Source: Paenibacillus dendritiformis
Lineage (GTDB): Bacteria > Bacillota > Bacilli > Paenibacillales > Paenibacillaceae
Reading direction: 5' to 3'
Length of the DNA stretch: 64,000 nucleotides
Assembly: GCF_945605565.1 (NCBI RefSeq)
Contig: NZ_OX216966.1
Coordinates: 4,208,001-4,272,000, forward strand
In this document: piece after piece, positions 23,547 to 33,600 of the stretch
Position numbering within the stretch: the first letter of the stretch is position 1
Layout of the letters: each line of letters opens with the position of its first letter
Program-made: the position numbers and the translations under genes
The notes under the pieces: generated by a model
What the model saw: the letters and a program-made list of their open reading frames with translations, nothing else
The model's database searches: none
What the model was told of the DNA's origin: nothing

Positions 23547-23762
23547 TTACGCCTCTATCGTAATCTCCCACACGCCATTAATGACTTCGTGAACGGAGCA
23601 AACCAGGTTGTTGCTTCGGCAGTACTCGCCTATCGATACTTTAGCGCAGCTATGATCGGTGACGAGCAGCACCTTCTCTCCGCCGCGGATCGCTTCCTGA
23701 TGCTTCTTCAGCATCATCACGGGCACCGGACAGACTTCACCCAAGCAATCGATCTCGATCAT
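23547..23762 (-). CDS. TusA-family sulfur carrier protein (second copy)
   Basis: A 71-residue TusA/SirA-type protein with the motif IDCLGEVCPVPVMMLKKHQE (CPxP) and VTDHSCAKVSIGEYCRSNN. It differs from the copy at 14.1-14.3 kb in most positions outside the motifs, so the two are paralogues, not a recent duplication. No YeeE gene is next to it; it stands alone between the invertible segment and a quinone oxidoreductase and has its own terminator. It would carry sulfur as a Cys persulfide; the partner is unknown. Confidence 0.88.
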   Translation of the reverse strand: MIEIDCLGEVCPVPVMMLKKHQEAIRGGEKVLLVTDHSCAKVSIGEYCRSNNLVCSVHEVINGVWEITIEA

Positions 23763-23908
23763 AAAAACCGCCTCCGTCCAACTTGATAGACTCTATGCTC
23801 CGCTATTCTGAGTATACGCCGCCTGATTGCGAACCTCAAGAGCTCCGTTCAGGCGGCTCTCCTATATCTGGGACTCGATTGCGCTACATTTGCGGCGCCG
23901 TCGGCACT

Positions 23909-23946
23909 AAAAAATACAGACAATGAACACATGGTCCATCGTCTGT
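23909..23946 (-). terminator. terminator of the quinone oxidoreductase gene
   Basis: On the minus strand ACAGACGATG pairs with CATTGTCTGT (one mismatch) and is followed by ATTTTTT. It lies 46 bases after the stop codon. Confidence 0.7.
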
Positions 23947-23991
23947 CCGGTTCAAAGTATGCATAGCACGCCAATCGATGCTGTTAGGGGC

Positions 23992-24993
23992 TTACGGAAT
24001 CAGCAGCAGCCGGCCAGTCACCTGCCGCTGCTCGAATGCGGCATGCGCCTTGGCCGCTTCAGCCAGCGGATACATCCGCTCGATCTTGATGGAGAGACGC
24101 CCCTCCTTCATCCACTCCAGGAATTGCGGGATGTATTGAGACCACTCCTCCATATAATAGAGTCCGGAGAAGCGGTTAATATACAACGATCCCTTTTCTT
24201 GCAGCCGCATCAGATCGAAGGGGGGAATGTATCCGCTCGCTTGTCCGAAAATTTCTAAATAACCGCGAGGCGCAAGGCTGTCCAGACTGGCATCGAACGT
24301 GTCCTTCCCAACACCATCGTACACGACGTTCACCCCGCGCCCACCGGATATGCGCCGTGCTTCCATTGCAATATCCGCCTGCGTCGACACAATGACCTCA
24401 TCGGCACCTGCTTCCTTGACGGCCGCCGCTTTCGCCTCCGTCGAGGTTACGCCGATTACTTTCCCGCCGCGAAGCTTCGCCATCTGGCACAGCAGCAGCC
24501 CGACTCCTCCAGCAGCGGCATGGATAAGGCACCAATCTCCCGGCTTAACCGGATAGGCGGCATGGGTAAGCGCATAGGCCAGAAAGCCCTGCGTCAGACC
24601 CGCCGCAGCCTGCTCGGTGCTAATCCCGTCAGGCACAGGCATCAGCCGGCGCGCCGGCGCGATCACATGCGTGGCATACGTCCCGCTTCCTCCGCCGCAG
24701 ATAACCCTGTCGCCTACCTTCACATGACCCTCGCCGGGACCGAGTGCTTCAACAATCCCTACGCACTGGCTTCCAATCGTAGCCGGCAGATCAGCAGCCA
24801 CGGCTCCCTCCTTCTTATAAAAAGCTTGCGCAACAAGTTCGCCGCGGCGGTGTTGAACATCGAGGAAGTTCACGCTCGCGGCCAGCACGCGCACAAGAGC
24901 CTGGCCCGGCCCCGGCGCTGGCAACGGCAGCTCCTCCAGCCGCATCTCTTCGGGTCCCCCGTAAGCCTGGATTCGAATCGCCTTCATGTTCAT
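23992..24993 (-). CDS. NADPH:quinone oxidoreductase, zinc-less MDR family
   Basis: A 333-residue medium-chain dehydrogenase/reductase of the QOR type. The N-terminal GroES-like domain contains PATIGSQCVGIVEALGPG and KVGDRVICGGGSGTYATHV; the NADPH-binding Rossmann region has WCLIHAAAGGVGLLLCQMAK and GGKVIGVTST. It lacks the Cys/His zinc ligands of alcohol dehydrogenases. It would reduce quinones or activated alkenals with NADPH. The gene diverges from a MarR regulator; its promoter (TTGACA, 17 bp, TAGTAT) is bracketed by two copies of a palindrome, so it is probably induced by reactive electrophiles relieving MarR repression. Confidence 0.9.
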   Translation of the reverse strand: MNMKAIRIQAYGGPEEMRLEELPLPAPGPGQALVRVLAASVNFLDVQHRRGELVAQAFYKKEGAVAADLPATIGSQCVGIVEALGPGEGHVKVGDRVICGGGSGTYATHVIAPARRLMPVPDGISTEQAAAGLTQGFLAYALTHAAYPVKPGDWCLIHAAAGGVGLLLCQMAKLRGGKVIGVTSTEAKAAAVKEAGADEVIVSTQADIAMEARRISGGRGVNVVYDGVGKDTFDASLDSLAPRGYLEIFGQASGYIPPFDLMRLQEKGSLYINRFSGLYYMEEWSQYIPQFLEWMKEGRLSIKIERMYPLAEAAKAHAAFEQRQVTGRLLLIP

Positions 24994-25018
24994 GGTGCAA
25001 TCTCCTCTCCTTTATTTT

Positions 25019-25031
25019 GTTTCCTGGAAAC
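25019..25031. promoter_or_regulatory. MarR-type operator 1
   Basis: GTTTCCTGGAAAC, a palindrome just downstream of the -10 of the quinone-oxidoreductase promoter. A second copy lies 47 bp away. Confidence 0.7.
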
Positions 25032-25032
25032 T

Positions 25033-25061
25033 ATACTACCGCAGGCGTAGAATGCTGTCAA
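25033..25061 (-). promoter_or_regulatory. promoter of the quinone oxidoreductase gene
   Basis: On the minus strand TTGACA and TAGTAT are spaced 17 bases. Operator copies lie on both sides, so a bound MarR dimer pair would block it. Confidence 0.75.
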
Positions 25062-25065
25062 TATT

Positions 25066-25078
25066 GTTTCTTGGAAAC
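25066..25078. promoter_or_regulatory. MarR-type operator 2
   Basis: GTTTCTTGGAAAC, differing from operator 1 at one central base. It lies between the -35 elements of the two divergent promoters; the marR-side promoter reads TTGTCT (25080), 16 bases, TATACT (25102). Confidence 0.7.
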
Positions 25079-25141
25079 ATTGTCTTTCGCCTATTTCTTG
25101 CTATACTAAAATGAGAAATGAAGGGTTAAGGAGATCATTCC

Positions 25142-25714
25142 ATGACAGATACAGCCGATAATCACGCTCAGTCCGAAGATCATCAGGAAGGCAAGCCAAT
25201 GATTGAAGAGATTCTGCGCCTCATCGCCGCCCTGCAGAAGCGGGCGGAATCAGAGGAAGATGAGGAGAGAGAATGGATGCTGCGCAATTGCTCTAATCCG
25301 GCCGTTGCCGAGCATCTGCGGGATATGACAATTATGGAGCTGCATGTTCTTGATGCCATCGGGCAGCTGGAGCCGGTCAATGGCATTACCATTTCCAAGC
25401 AGTTCGGAATTTTCAAAGGCACCGTATCGAAAATTACGCGAAGACTGGCTGCCAAAAATCTGATTCAAAAGGAGTTCCTCCCCGGCAATAAAAAAGAAAT
25501 TCTGTTCCGCACGACACCGCTAGGCAGCGAGCTTCATCAGCTTCATCAAGCACTGCATCGGCAGTTGGAAATTGGGGTCGTCCGGTTCCTGCAAAAGTAC
25601 GAACCTGATGAATTGCGCATTCTCGTCCGTGTCCTCCAAGATGCGTCGACAGCCTCTTGGGTACATCCGGAGCACGGTCCCGATACCGCAACGGGGCAAC
25701 CGGAGAGCCGTTGA
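25142..25714 (+). CDS. MarR-family transcriptional regulator
   Basis: A 190-residue protein with a winged helix-turn-helix of the MarR type: MTIMELHVLDAIGQLEPVNG, ITISKQFGIFKGTVSKITRR (recognition helix) and the wing LIQKEFLPGNKKEILFRTTP. The N-terminal ~50 residues are a charged helix. AAGGAGATCATTCC precedes the ATG. It diverges from the quinone oxidoreductase gene across 148 bp that contain two near-identical 13-bp palindromes, so autoregulation and control of the oxidoreductase are likely. Confidence 0.88.
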   Translation: MTDTADNHAQSEDHQEGKPMIEEILRLIAALQKRAESEEDEEREWMLRNCSNPAVAEHLRDMTIMELHVLDAIGQLEPVNGITISKQFGIFKGTVSKITRRLAAKNLIQKEFLPGNKKEILFRTTPLGSELHQLHQALHRQLEIGVVRFLQKYEPDELRILVRVLQDASTASWVHPEHGPDTATGQPESR

Positions 25715-25750
25715 CCCAACGGCTCCGGATGCCCTGCTTCGCCCTCCCCC

Positions 25751-26266
25751 TTACTCCATGAACGCCGGGGGATAGACCAGTTCTCCGGTTATATTCGACA
25801 ATGCTCCATCCGACAGCTCGCATACCATAAATACGTTCTCCGGGACTTCGAATTGCTTCAGCTCGAAGCCGCGGGGTCCGGCCGGCACGAAGCCGAACCG
25901 GGGATAATACGTGGGATGTCCGATTACAAATACCGCATCATATCCCCGTTCCCGGCCCCTGCGCAGCCCTTCATCGATAAGCTGGCCGCCGATTCCTTCC
26001 CTTTGATGCGAAGGCTTCACCGCGATTGGGGCGAGCGCAAGCACCTCGTGCCGGTCTTCCCCGTTCACGATATGGGCGACGCTTAGCAGCGCATGTCCCA
26101 CAATCTCATCGTTCATCTCGGCCACGAGCGATAATTCCGGTACGAACTGATCCGATCGGCGGATTCGCTCCACCAGCTTCGACTCTTCTTCCCTGCCGCC
26201 AAAAGCCTGGCGATGCACGTCGTACACCTTTTCGTGATCCGCTCTTGTCTCCATACGGATGATCAT
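25751..26266 (-). CDS. GNAT-family N-acetyltransferase (YhbS type)
   Basis: A 171-residue acetyltransferase. The acetyl-CoA loop is VKPSHQREGIGGQLIDEGLR, preceded by ALAPIAV, and the end of the fold is VIGHPTYYPRFGFVPAGPRG, the usual layout of the YhbS-like group. AAGGAG precedes the ATG, and the start overlaps the stop of the upstream GNAT-C39 fusion gene by four bases (ATGA), so the two are translated together. The substrate is unknown. Confidence 0.87.
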   Translation of the reverse strand: MIIRMETRADHEKVYDVHRQAFGGREEESKLVERIRRSDQFVPELSLVAEMNDEIVGHALLSVAHIVNGEDRHEVLALAPIAVKPSHQREGIGGQLIDEGLRRGRERGYDAVFVIGHPTYYPRFGFVPAGPRGFELKQFEVPENVFMVCELSDGALSNITGELVYPPAFME

Positions 26267-27369
26267 AGCTGACGCTCTCCTTCAGATACCGGGATGAACT
26301 TCGTAACCCCGTGACCCTTCTGAATAATTTGACAGGCGCAGCCCGTGAAACATTCGAAAAATGCCGATTCCTCGATCTGCCTCACGTATTCTCCGCTGTC
26401 TCCCTTATACCAAGGGTCCAAATAAGTGAATACCGGCCCTTCCTTGTCTACGACGACAACCCAGTGCCCGTGCGGCTCAAATTCGTCTCCATCGTCTCTC
26501 ATCAGCACCATGATAGGCCCGCTCAGCAGACAGGTTTCCCACTCATGCTTGAAAAAAGATACCCGGAACAAAATCTTCCTGTCCAATAAAAACCGGTAAA
26601 CGTCTTCCGGATATACGCCAATCGGAGGATCGGTTGCTTGATAGCCTTTGATAGCCGGTGGATCGGTCAACCGCAGCTCTTGGGCCAATAGAAGAAACGT
26701 CACCTCATCCGCAAGCTGATGATAACGCAGCAACATCAACAGGCTGGCTACCCCGCAAGCAACCTCCGGATGATAATCTTGATCATGCTGGCTTACGAAA
26801 AATGAACGATACATCATACCGAATTTGGCTTGTGCGGCATACTCCGAATCCAGGATCGAATAGAAATACTGATCCGTCCAACGCTCATTCCAGTACAGCT
26901 CTTCTTTGAAAACGCCTTCCCTTCTCATCCCGATATGCTCCATCAGCGCTGACGAACGATGATTATGGGCATTACACATGCCGACGACCTTATGAGCGCC
27001 AAATTTGTTGAACGCCAACGCCAGCAGAAGCTCCGCCGCTTCGCGTCCGTATCCATGTCCCCCGTATTCCGGTATAATTGCGAACCCGATTTCCCAGCTT
27101 TTCCGCCAATCGACATAGCTCCAAATCTGTGCAATCCCGATAGGGGTTGCGGTCTGATCCGAGGCCAGTCTGACGACGAAATCATAGCTTGCCCCTTCCT
27201 CGTCTTCATCTACAGCGAATTTCTCAAGACAATTCTCCCTTGCCTCTTCCACACTCGGAACCGATTCTTCAAAATGCCATAAATCCTTATCACATTCCAT
27301 TCGGCACAGAAAGTCCAAGTCTTGTTCCGTGCTCAAAGTTAATTCAATTCTTTCGCCTTGTAGTTTCAC
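26263..27369 (-). CDS. GNAT acetyltransferase fused to a C39-like peptidase domain
   Basis: About 368 residues. Residues ~1-180 are a RimJ/RimL-like GNAT domain (EIGFAIIPEYGGHGYGREAA then NHRSSALMEHIGMRREGVFK). Residues ~190-368 look like a papain-like C39/BtrH-type domain: the putative nucleophile Cys in HPEVACGVASLLMLLRYH, the putative His in HGHWVVVVDKEG, and a following FTYLDPW with the Asp. The GTG at 27369 is chosen for GGGAGAGG six bases upstream; an in-frame TTG lies eight codons before. The pairing suggests acyl transfer to, and cleavage of, a peptide or peptide-like metabolite. The following GNAT gene overlaps it. Confidence 0.75.
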   Translation of the reverse strand: MKLQGERIELTLSTEQDLDFLCRMECDKDLWHFEESVPSVEEARENCLEKFAVDEDEEGASYDFVVRLASDQTATPIGIAQIWSYVDWRKSWEIGFAIIPEYGGHGYGREAAELLLALAFNKFGAHKVVGMCNAHNHRSSALMEHIGMRREGVFKEELYWNERWTDQYFYSILDSEYAAQAKFGMMYRSFFVSQHDQDYHPEVACGVASLLMLLRYHQLADEVTFLLLAQELRLTDPPAIKGYQATDPPIGVYPEDVYRFLLDRKILFRVSFFKHEWETCLLSGPIMVLMRDDGDEFEPHGHWVVVVDKEGPVFTYLDPWYKGDSGEYVRQIEESAFFECFTGCACQIIQKGHGVTKFIPVSEGERQL

Positions 27370-27601
27370 GTCGAGCCTCTCCCAACCATTCAATTTATCT
27401 CGGATAAAAGTGATTCAGCCCACTGCCTTCCGCTATTGTACCAAGAAAGAGGTTTCTTTGAAATATATTCCTCTTGGGGCTTACACAACCTCCTCTTTTC
27501 ATCGCGCTCCCCGCCGCTCTCTCTAGAGGGTTTTATACGCTCATCCCCAGATAGTGTTGACGCTTCCCTGGCAATCATGCCATTGTTTGTATTCGTCCAC
27601 A

Positions 27602-27644
27602 CAAAATGGCGCCAAAGCTGAACAATCAGCTCGGCGCCATTTTG
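27602..27644 (-). terminator. long hairpin after the NRPS gene
   Basis: A 12-bp perfect stem (CAAAATGGCGCC with GGCGCCATTTTG) encloses a second stem (AGCTGA with TCAGCT). It lies 18 bases after the NRPS stop and is followed on the minus strand by TTTTGTGTGG, a moderate T-run. Confidence 0.65.
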
Positions 27645-27661
27645 CGATGTTTCATTTTCCG

Positions 27662-30600
27662 CTAAAAACGATATGCCAAATGGGTTGTTTCGAATATTTC
27701 ATTTATGATGCGTTGAATGACCTTCGCGTTCTCCTCGACAAAACCAGGTACAAGCACCTCCATATGTTGGCCGTGCAGCTCATACTCGACATAACATTTT
27801 GAGGTTGCCTGTTTCCATAATAGAACATCGTGATTTTCAGCTTCCCTGATTGGTGAACTTTCTGCAACCAAGCCGTAGATGTTCGCTTGGACGACCCCTG
27901 TATTTACGAGTTCATTCCAGTACATATGGTAAGCACGCATTTTATTTCTTACTTTATCCCTTGTAACTGGTGCATTTAGAACTTGTTTAAAATGCTCAGG
28001 AACAACCTCCAATAATTGCGTGATCTGATGATCTATTTCCTCAGCCGATTCTTCTTTCCGACTCTTTCGTTTCATCGAGTCTACCATAATGATATCCGAT
28101 ACTTCGTATCCTCTTTTTTCCATTGCTTTAGCAACTTCAAACGCCAGATTGCCTCCCGCAGAGTAACCCAAAAATACATAAGGCGCTTTCTCTTGAATAC
28201 TTATAATAGAATCCACATATTGATCCAGCATATCTGTGTGAGCATAGTTACCTTCTATAAATTCGATAGCGTAGACTACACAGTGGTCTTCAAGATGTTT
28301 GGCCATTTCGGAAAAAGCAATGCCATACCCCAGCGCAGGAGGAAAGCAGAAAACATTCATTAATCCATTTTTATTTAGTTTTATAATATTGCTTCCATTT
28401 CGCTGTTCAAACTTGTTAAACTTTCGTTGTAATAGCTCAATAGCCATTTCTTCTATGGAAGGCATCTCAAATACGACACGAAGAGGAATATCGATTTCCA
28501 TCTCTGCATGAATCTTCTGAGTCAATTGCAGCACTTTTAAAGAGTGCCCCCCAATGTCAAAGAAGTTATCCTTCACGCCAATGCGTGGAAGTCCAAGCAC
28601 CTCTTGCCAGATTTGCGCGAGCTGCGCTTCCACCGCTGTGCGCGGAGTCACATAGTCAGCTCCGGTTTGCATGCTTCCGTCGGGTGCCGGAAGGGCTTTA
28701 CGGTCGATTTTTCCGTTGGACGTCAGCGGCATGTGCTCCAGCTGCACAAAGCAGGAAGGCACCATGTAGCCTGGCAACGCTTGAGATAACGCGCTTCTCA
28801 GCTCGCCTGCCGTCAGCTCTTTGTCCGCGACGATATAGGCGCATAAATACGGCTGTCCGTCTCCGTCCTCCCGCGCGATCACGACTGCTTCCTGAACCGA
28901 AGCTATCTTCAACAGCTGCGCCTCCACCTCGCCCAGTTCGATCCGGTATCCCCGAATCTTCACCTGATGGTCGATTCGACCCAGATACGCGATAGTGCCG
29001 TCCGGCAGCCACTTGGCCAGATCCCCCGTCCGGTACATCCTCGCGCCCGGTTCGAACGGGTTGTCCACGAACCTCTCTTCGGTCAGCTCCGGACGATTCA
29101 AGTAACCGCGGGCCACACCCGCGCCTGAAATGCAGAGTTCCCCGGCTATGCCGACCGGCAGCAATTGATCGTTCGCCCCCACGATATACACCCGATGATT
29201 CGGGAGCGGACGGCCGATCGGCACCACCTTCCCGGCCGGAGCGACAGCAGATGCCGGCCATATCGTGGTCACAATCGAGTCCTCTGTCGGACCATAGGCG
29301 TTCACATACAACACGCGGTCCTGCCACTGCTGAACCAAATCCACGGAACTGGCGGAGCCTCCCGTGATCAACGTTTTCAAGCTCGGCAGGTTGCCCGGAG
29401 TTAAGGATGCCGCGTAGGCTGGCGGTAAAATAGCGGCCGTAATGCGGTGACGGCTCATATAATCTTCAAATAACCGCGGATCCAAAATCGTCTCTTTCGC
29501 CGGAATATACAACGTCGCGCCCGTAAAGAGTGCCTTGAAAATTTCCCAGCACGACGCATCAAAGGACAAGCTGGCGAATTGGACAACGTTGTCCTCTTCT
29601 CCGATGTGCAGCGTGTCTTCAAACAGGAGCTTCAGATTGCACAAGCCGCGATGCTCGACCATCACCCCTTTCGGTTTCCCCGTCGTTCCCGACGTATAGA
29701 TCACGTAGGCCAGATGATCCGGTCCCGCACCCGGCTCCAAGTTCGATCCGGCTTCACTGTACATTCGCTCGTCATCCAGCATCAAGCGTTTGCCGTCAAA
29801 GGATTCACACTTCTGCAAATGGCTCTGTGTCAATAACAGCTTGGCTCCTGAATCCGTGAGCATATACCCAAGCCGTTCCTCCGGATATTCCGGGTCCATC
29901 GGCACATAGGCGCCTCCGGCTTTCATGATCGCCAGCATGCCCACGATCATCTCCAGCGAACGCTCGGCCAGGAGGCCGACGGGCAGATCCGGCCGCACCC
30001 CTTCGGCTCGTAACGTTCGCGCCAATCGATTCGCTTTGGTGTTCAATTCGCGGTACGTCAGTTGGCTTCCCTCGCAGACGACAGCCGCTCGATCCGGTGT
30101 ACGCTCCGCCTGTTCCTCAACCAACTGATGAATCGTCTTGTCGCGCGAATAGTCTGCCGCCGTATCATTGAAGGTCTCCAGAATCTGCGCTTTCTCCTCC
30201 GGGCTGATAATCTCGATCGACGACAGCTTCCTGTGCGGATCACGTGCAATGGCGTCTATTACCTGCTGGAAGTGCCCGGCCATCCGCTCGATCGTTTCTT
30301 CCCTGTACAGCGAGCAGGCGTACTCGATGCTGCCTGCAATTCCTTCGGCTTCTTCTGTCAAGCTGAAGGTCAGGTCGAACTTGGCGATGTGATGTTCGTT
30401 CGGGTAAAGCTTACAGGTCAGCCCCTCGATGCTCACTTCTCCTTGCTCTATGTTTTGCAGAACAAACATCGTGTCAAAGATCGGATTGCGGCTCACATCT
30501 CTTGACACATCCAGCTTGCTGACCAATTCTTCAAACGGATAGTCTTGGTTCTCGTACGCGTTCAGCGTATGTTCCTTGACTTCCTGCACGTACGCCTGGA

Positions 30601-33600
30601 ACGTCTTCTCCCCCGCCGGCGCATTACGTATCGCCAGCGTGTTCACGAACATCCCCAGAAGGGGCTCCAGCTCCGCATGCGTTCTTCCTGCAACCGGCGT
30701 TCCCACGATAATATCTTCCTGTCCGCTGTACTTGGACAGCAAGGTGGTATAGGCCGCAAGCAAGACCATGTACAGCGTCGTTCCGGTTTGCATAGCAAGT
30801 TGCCTTAATTCATCACTTCTCTGCTTGTCGATGACAAATCTAAACGTATTTCCTTGAAAGCTTCGGACCAGCGGCCGGGCATAGTCCGCGGGCAGATCGA
30901 GGACCGGGATTTCTCCGCCGAATACCTCCAGCCAATACGCTTCCTGCTTGCTCATCCGTTCGCGCTGCATTTCTCCCTGCTGCCATGCCGCGTAATCCTT
31001 GTACTGAATTCGAAGCGGCGGCAGCTCCGCTCCCTCGTACAACTGCGCAAACTCCCGAAGGAACAAGCCCATGGAAGCTCCGTCCGAGATAATATGGTGC
31101 ATGTCAAAAAGCAACAAATGGCGATTCGCCTGCAGTTCGAGGAGTCTCACTCGCAAGAGCGGCGGCTGACGAAGATCAAACGGGCGCATGAACTCCCGAA
31201 GGTGAGCGTTCGCTTCCTCTTCCTTCACCCGTACATGCTCCACTGCAAACTCCACATCACGGTGTACCCGCTGCACCGCTTCACCGCCGACCAGTTCAAA
31301 GCCGGTCCGCAACGTCTCGTGACGACGAATCAGTTGGCGGAACACTTCCTCCAGCCGCTCCCGCTCCAACGCTCCTTCCATCTCCAGAACGCCCGGCATA
31401 TTGTAGCTGAGCTCTCCGCCTTCCAGTTGGCTCAAAATGTACAAGCGTTTTTGCGCGGATGAGACGGGGTAATAGGCGCGCTCCTCCGCGATCGGGATAG
31501 ACCGATACGCAGCCTGGTGTTCCTTGGCCGTGATCACTTCCACCATTTGCTCCAACGTCGGGTATTGGAAGACCTCCCTCAGCTGCATCTCGATCCCTAT
31601 CTCTTTGTGCAGCTTGGCCACCAAAGCCGTTGCCCGCAACGAATGTCCGCCGATGTCAAAGAAGTTGTCTTTCACGCTGACGCGCGGAAGCCCAAGCACC
31701 TCTTGCCAGATTTGCGCCAGCTGCGCTTCCACCGCTGTGCGCGGAGCCACGTGGTCGGCTCCGGTTTGCATGCTTCCGTCGGGTGCCGGGAGAGCTTTAC
31801 GGTCGATTTTTCCGTTCGGCGTCAGCGGCATGTGCTCCAGCTGCACAAAGCAGGAAGGCACCATGTAGCCCGGCAACGCTTGAGATAACGCGCTTCTCAG
31901 TTCGCCTGACGTCAGCTCTTTGTCCGCGACGATATAGGCGCATAAATATGGCTGTCCGTCTCCATCCTCCCGGGCGATCGCGACCGCTTCCTGAACCGAA
32001 GCTATCTTCAACAGCTCCGCCTCCACCTCGCCCAGCTCGATCCGGTACCCCCGAATCTTCACCTGATGGTCGATTCGGCCCAGATACGCGATAGTGCCGT
32101 CCGGCAGCCACTTGGCCAGATCCCCCGTCCGGTACATCCGCGCGCCCAATTCGAACGGGTTGTCCACGAACCTCTCCTCGGTCAGCTCCGGACGATTCAA
32201 GTAACCGCGGGCCACACCCGCGCCTGAAATGCAGAGTTCTCCGGCGATACCGACCGGCAGCAATTGATCGTTCGCCCCCACGATATACACCCGATGATTC
32301 GGGAGCGGACGGCCGATCGGCACCACCTTCCCGGCCGGAGCGACAGCAGATGCCGGCCATATCGTGGTCACAATCGAGTCCTCTGTCGGACCATAGGCGT
32401 TCACATACAACACGCGGTCCTGCCACTGCCGAACCAAATCCACGGAGCTGGCGGAGCCTCCCGTGATCAACGTTTTCAAGCTCGGCAGGTTGCCCGGAGT
32501 TAAGGATGCCGCGTAGGCTGGGGGTAAAATAGCGGCCGTAATCCGATGACGGCTCATATAGTCTTCAAATAACCGCGGATCCAAAATCGTCTCTTTCGCA
32601 GGAATATACAAAGTCGCGCCCGTAAATAGCGCCTTGAACATCTCCCAGCACGACGCATCAAAGGACAAGCTGGCAAATTGGACAACGTGGTCCTCTTCTC
32701 CGATGTGCAGCGTGTCCTCAAACAGGGGCTTCAGATTGCACAGGCCGCGATGCTCGACCATCACCCCTTTGGGTTTGCCCGTCGTTCCCGACGTATAGAT
32801 CACGTAGGCCAGATGATCCGGCCCGGCCATCGGCTTCAAATTCGCTCCCTCGGCGCTGTACATGCGTTCGTCATCCAGCATCAAGCGTTTGCCGTCAAAG
32901 GATTCACACTTCTGCAAATGGCTCTGTGTCAATAACAGCTTGGCTCCCGAATCCTTGAGCATATACCCAAGCCGTTCCTCCGGATATTCCGGGTCCATCG
33001 GCACATAGGCGCCTCCGGCTTTCATGATCGCCAGCATGCCCACGATCATCTCCAGCGAACGCTCGGCCAGGAGGCCGACGGGCTGATCCGGCCGTACCCC
33101 TTCGGCTCGTAACGTTCGCGCCAATCGATTTGCTTTTGTGTTCAACTCGCGGTATGTCAGTTGGCTTCCCTCGCAGACGACAGCCGCCCGATCCGGCGTA
33201 CGCTCCGCCTGTTCCTCAACCAACTGAGGAATCGTCTTGTCTCGCGGATAGTCTGCAGCCGTATCATTGAAGGTCTCCAGAATCTGCGCTTTCTCCTCCG
33301 GGCCGATGATCTCGATCAACGATAGTTTCTTGTACGGATCATCGACAATGACGTCTATTACCTGCGTAAAGTGCTTGGCCATCCGCTCGATCGTCTCTGC
33401 CTTGTACAGGGAACTCGCATACTCGATGCTGCCTCCGATTCCTTCGGCTCCTTCGGTCAAGCTGAAGGTCAGGTCAAACTTGGCCACATTATGTTCGTTC
33501 GGGTAAAGCTTGCACGTTAGCCCTTCGATGTTCACTTCGCTTTGCTCCGTATTCTGCAGGACAAACATCGTATCAAAGAGCGGATTGCGGCTCACATCTC

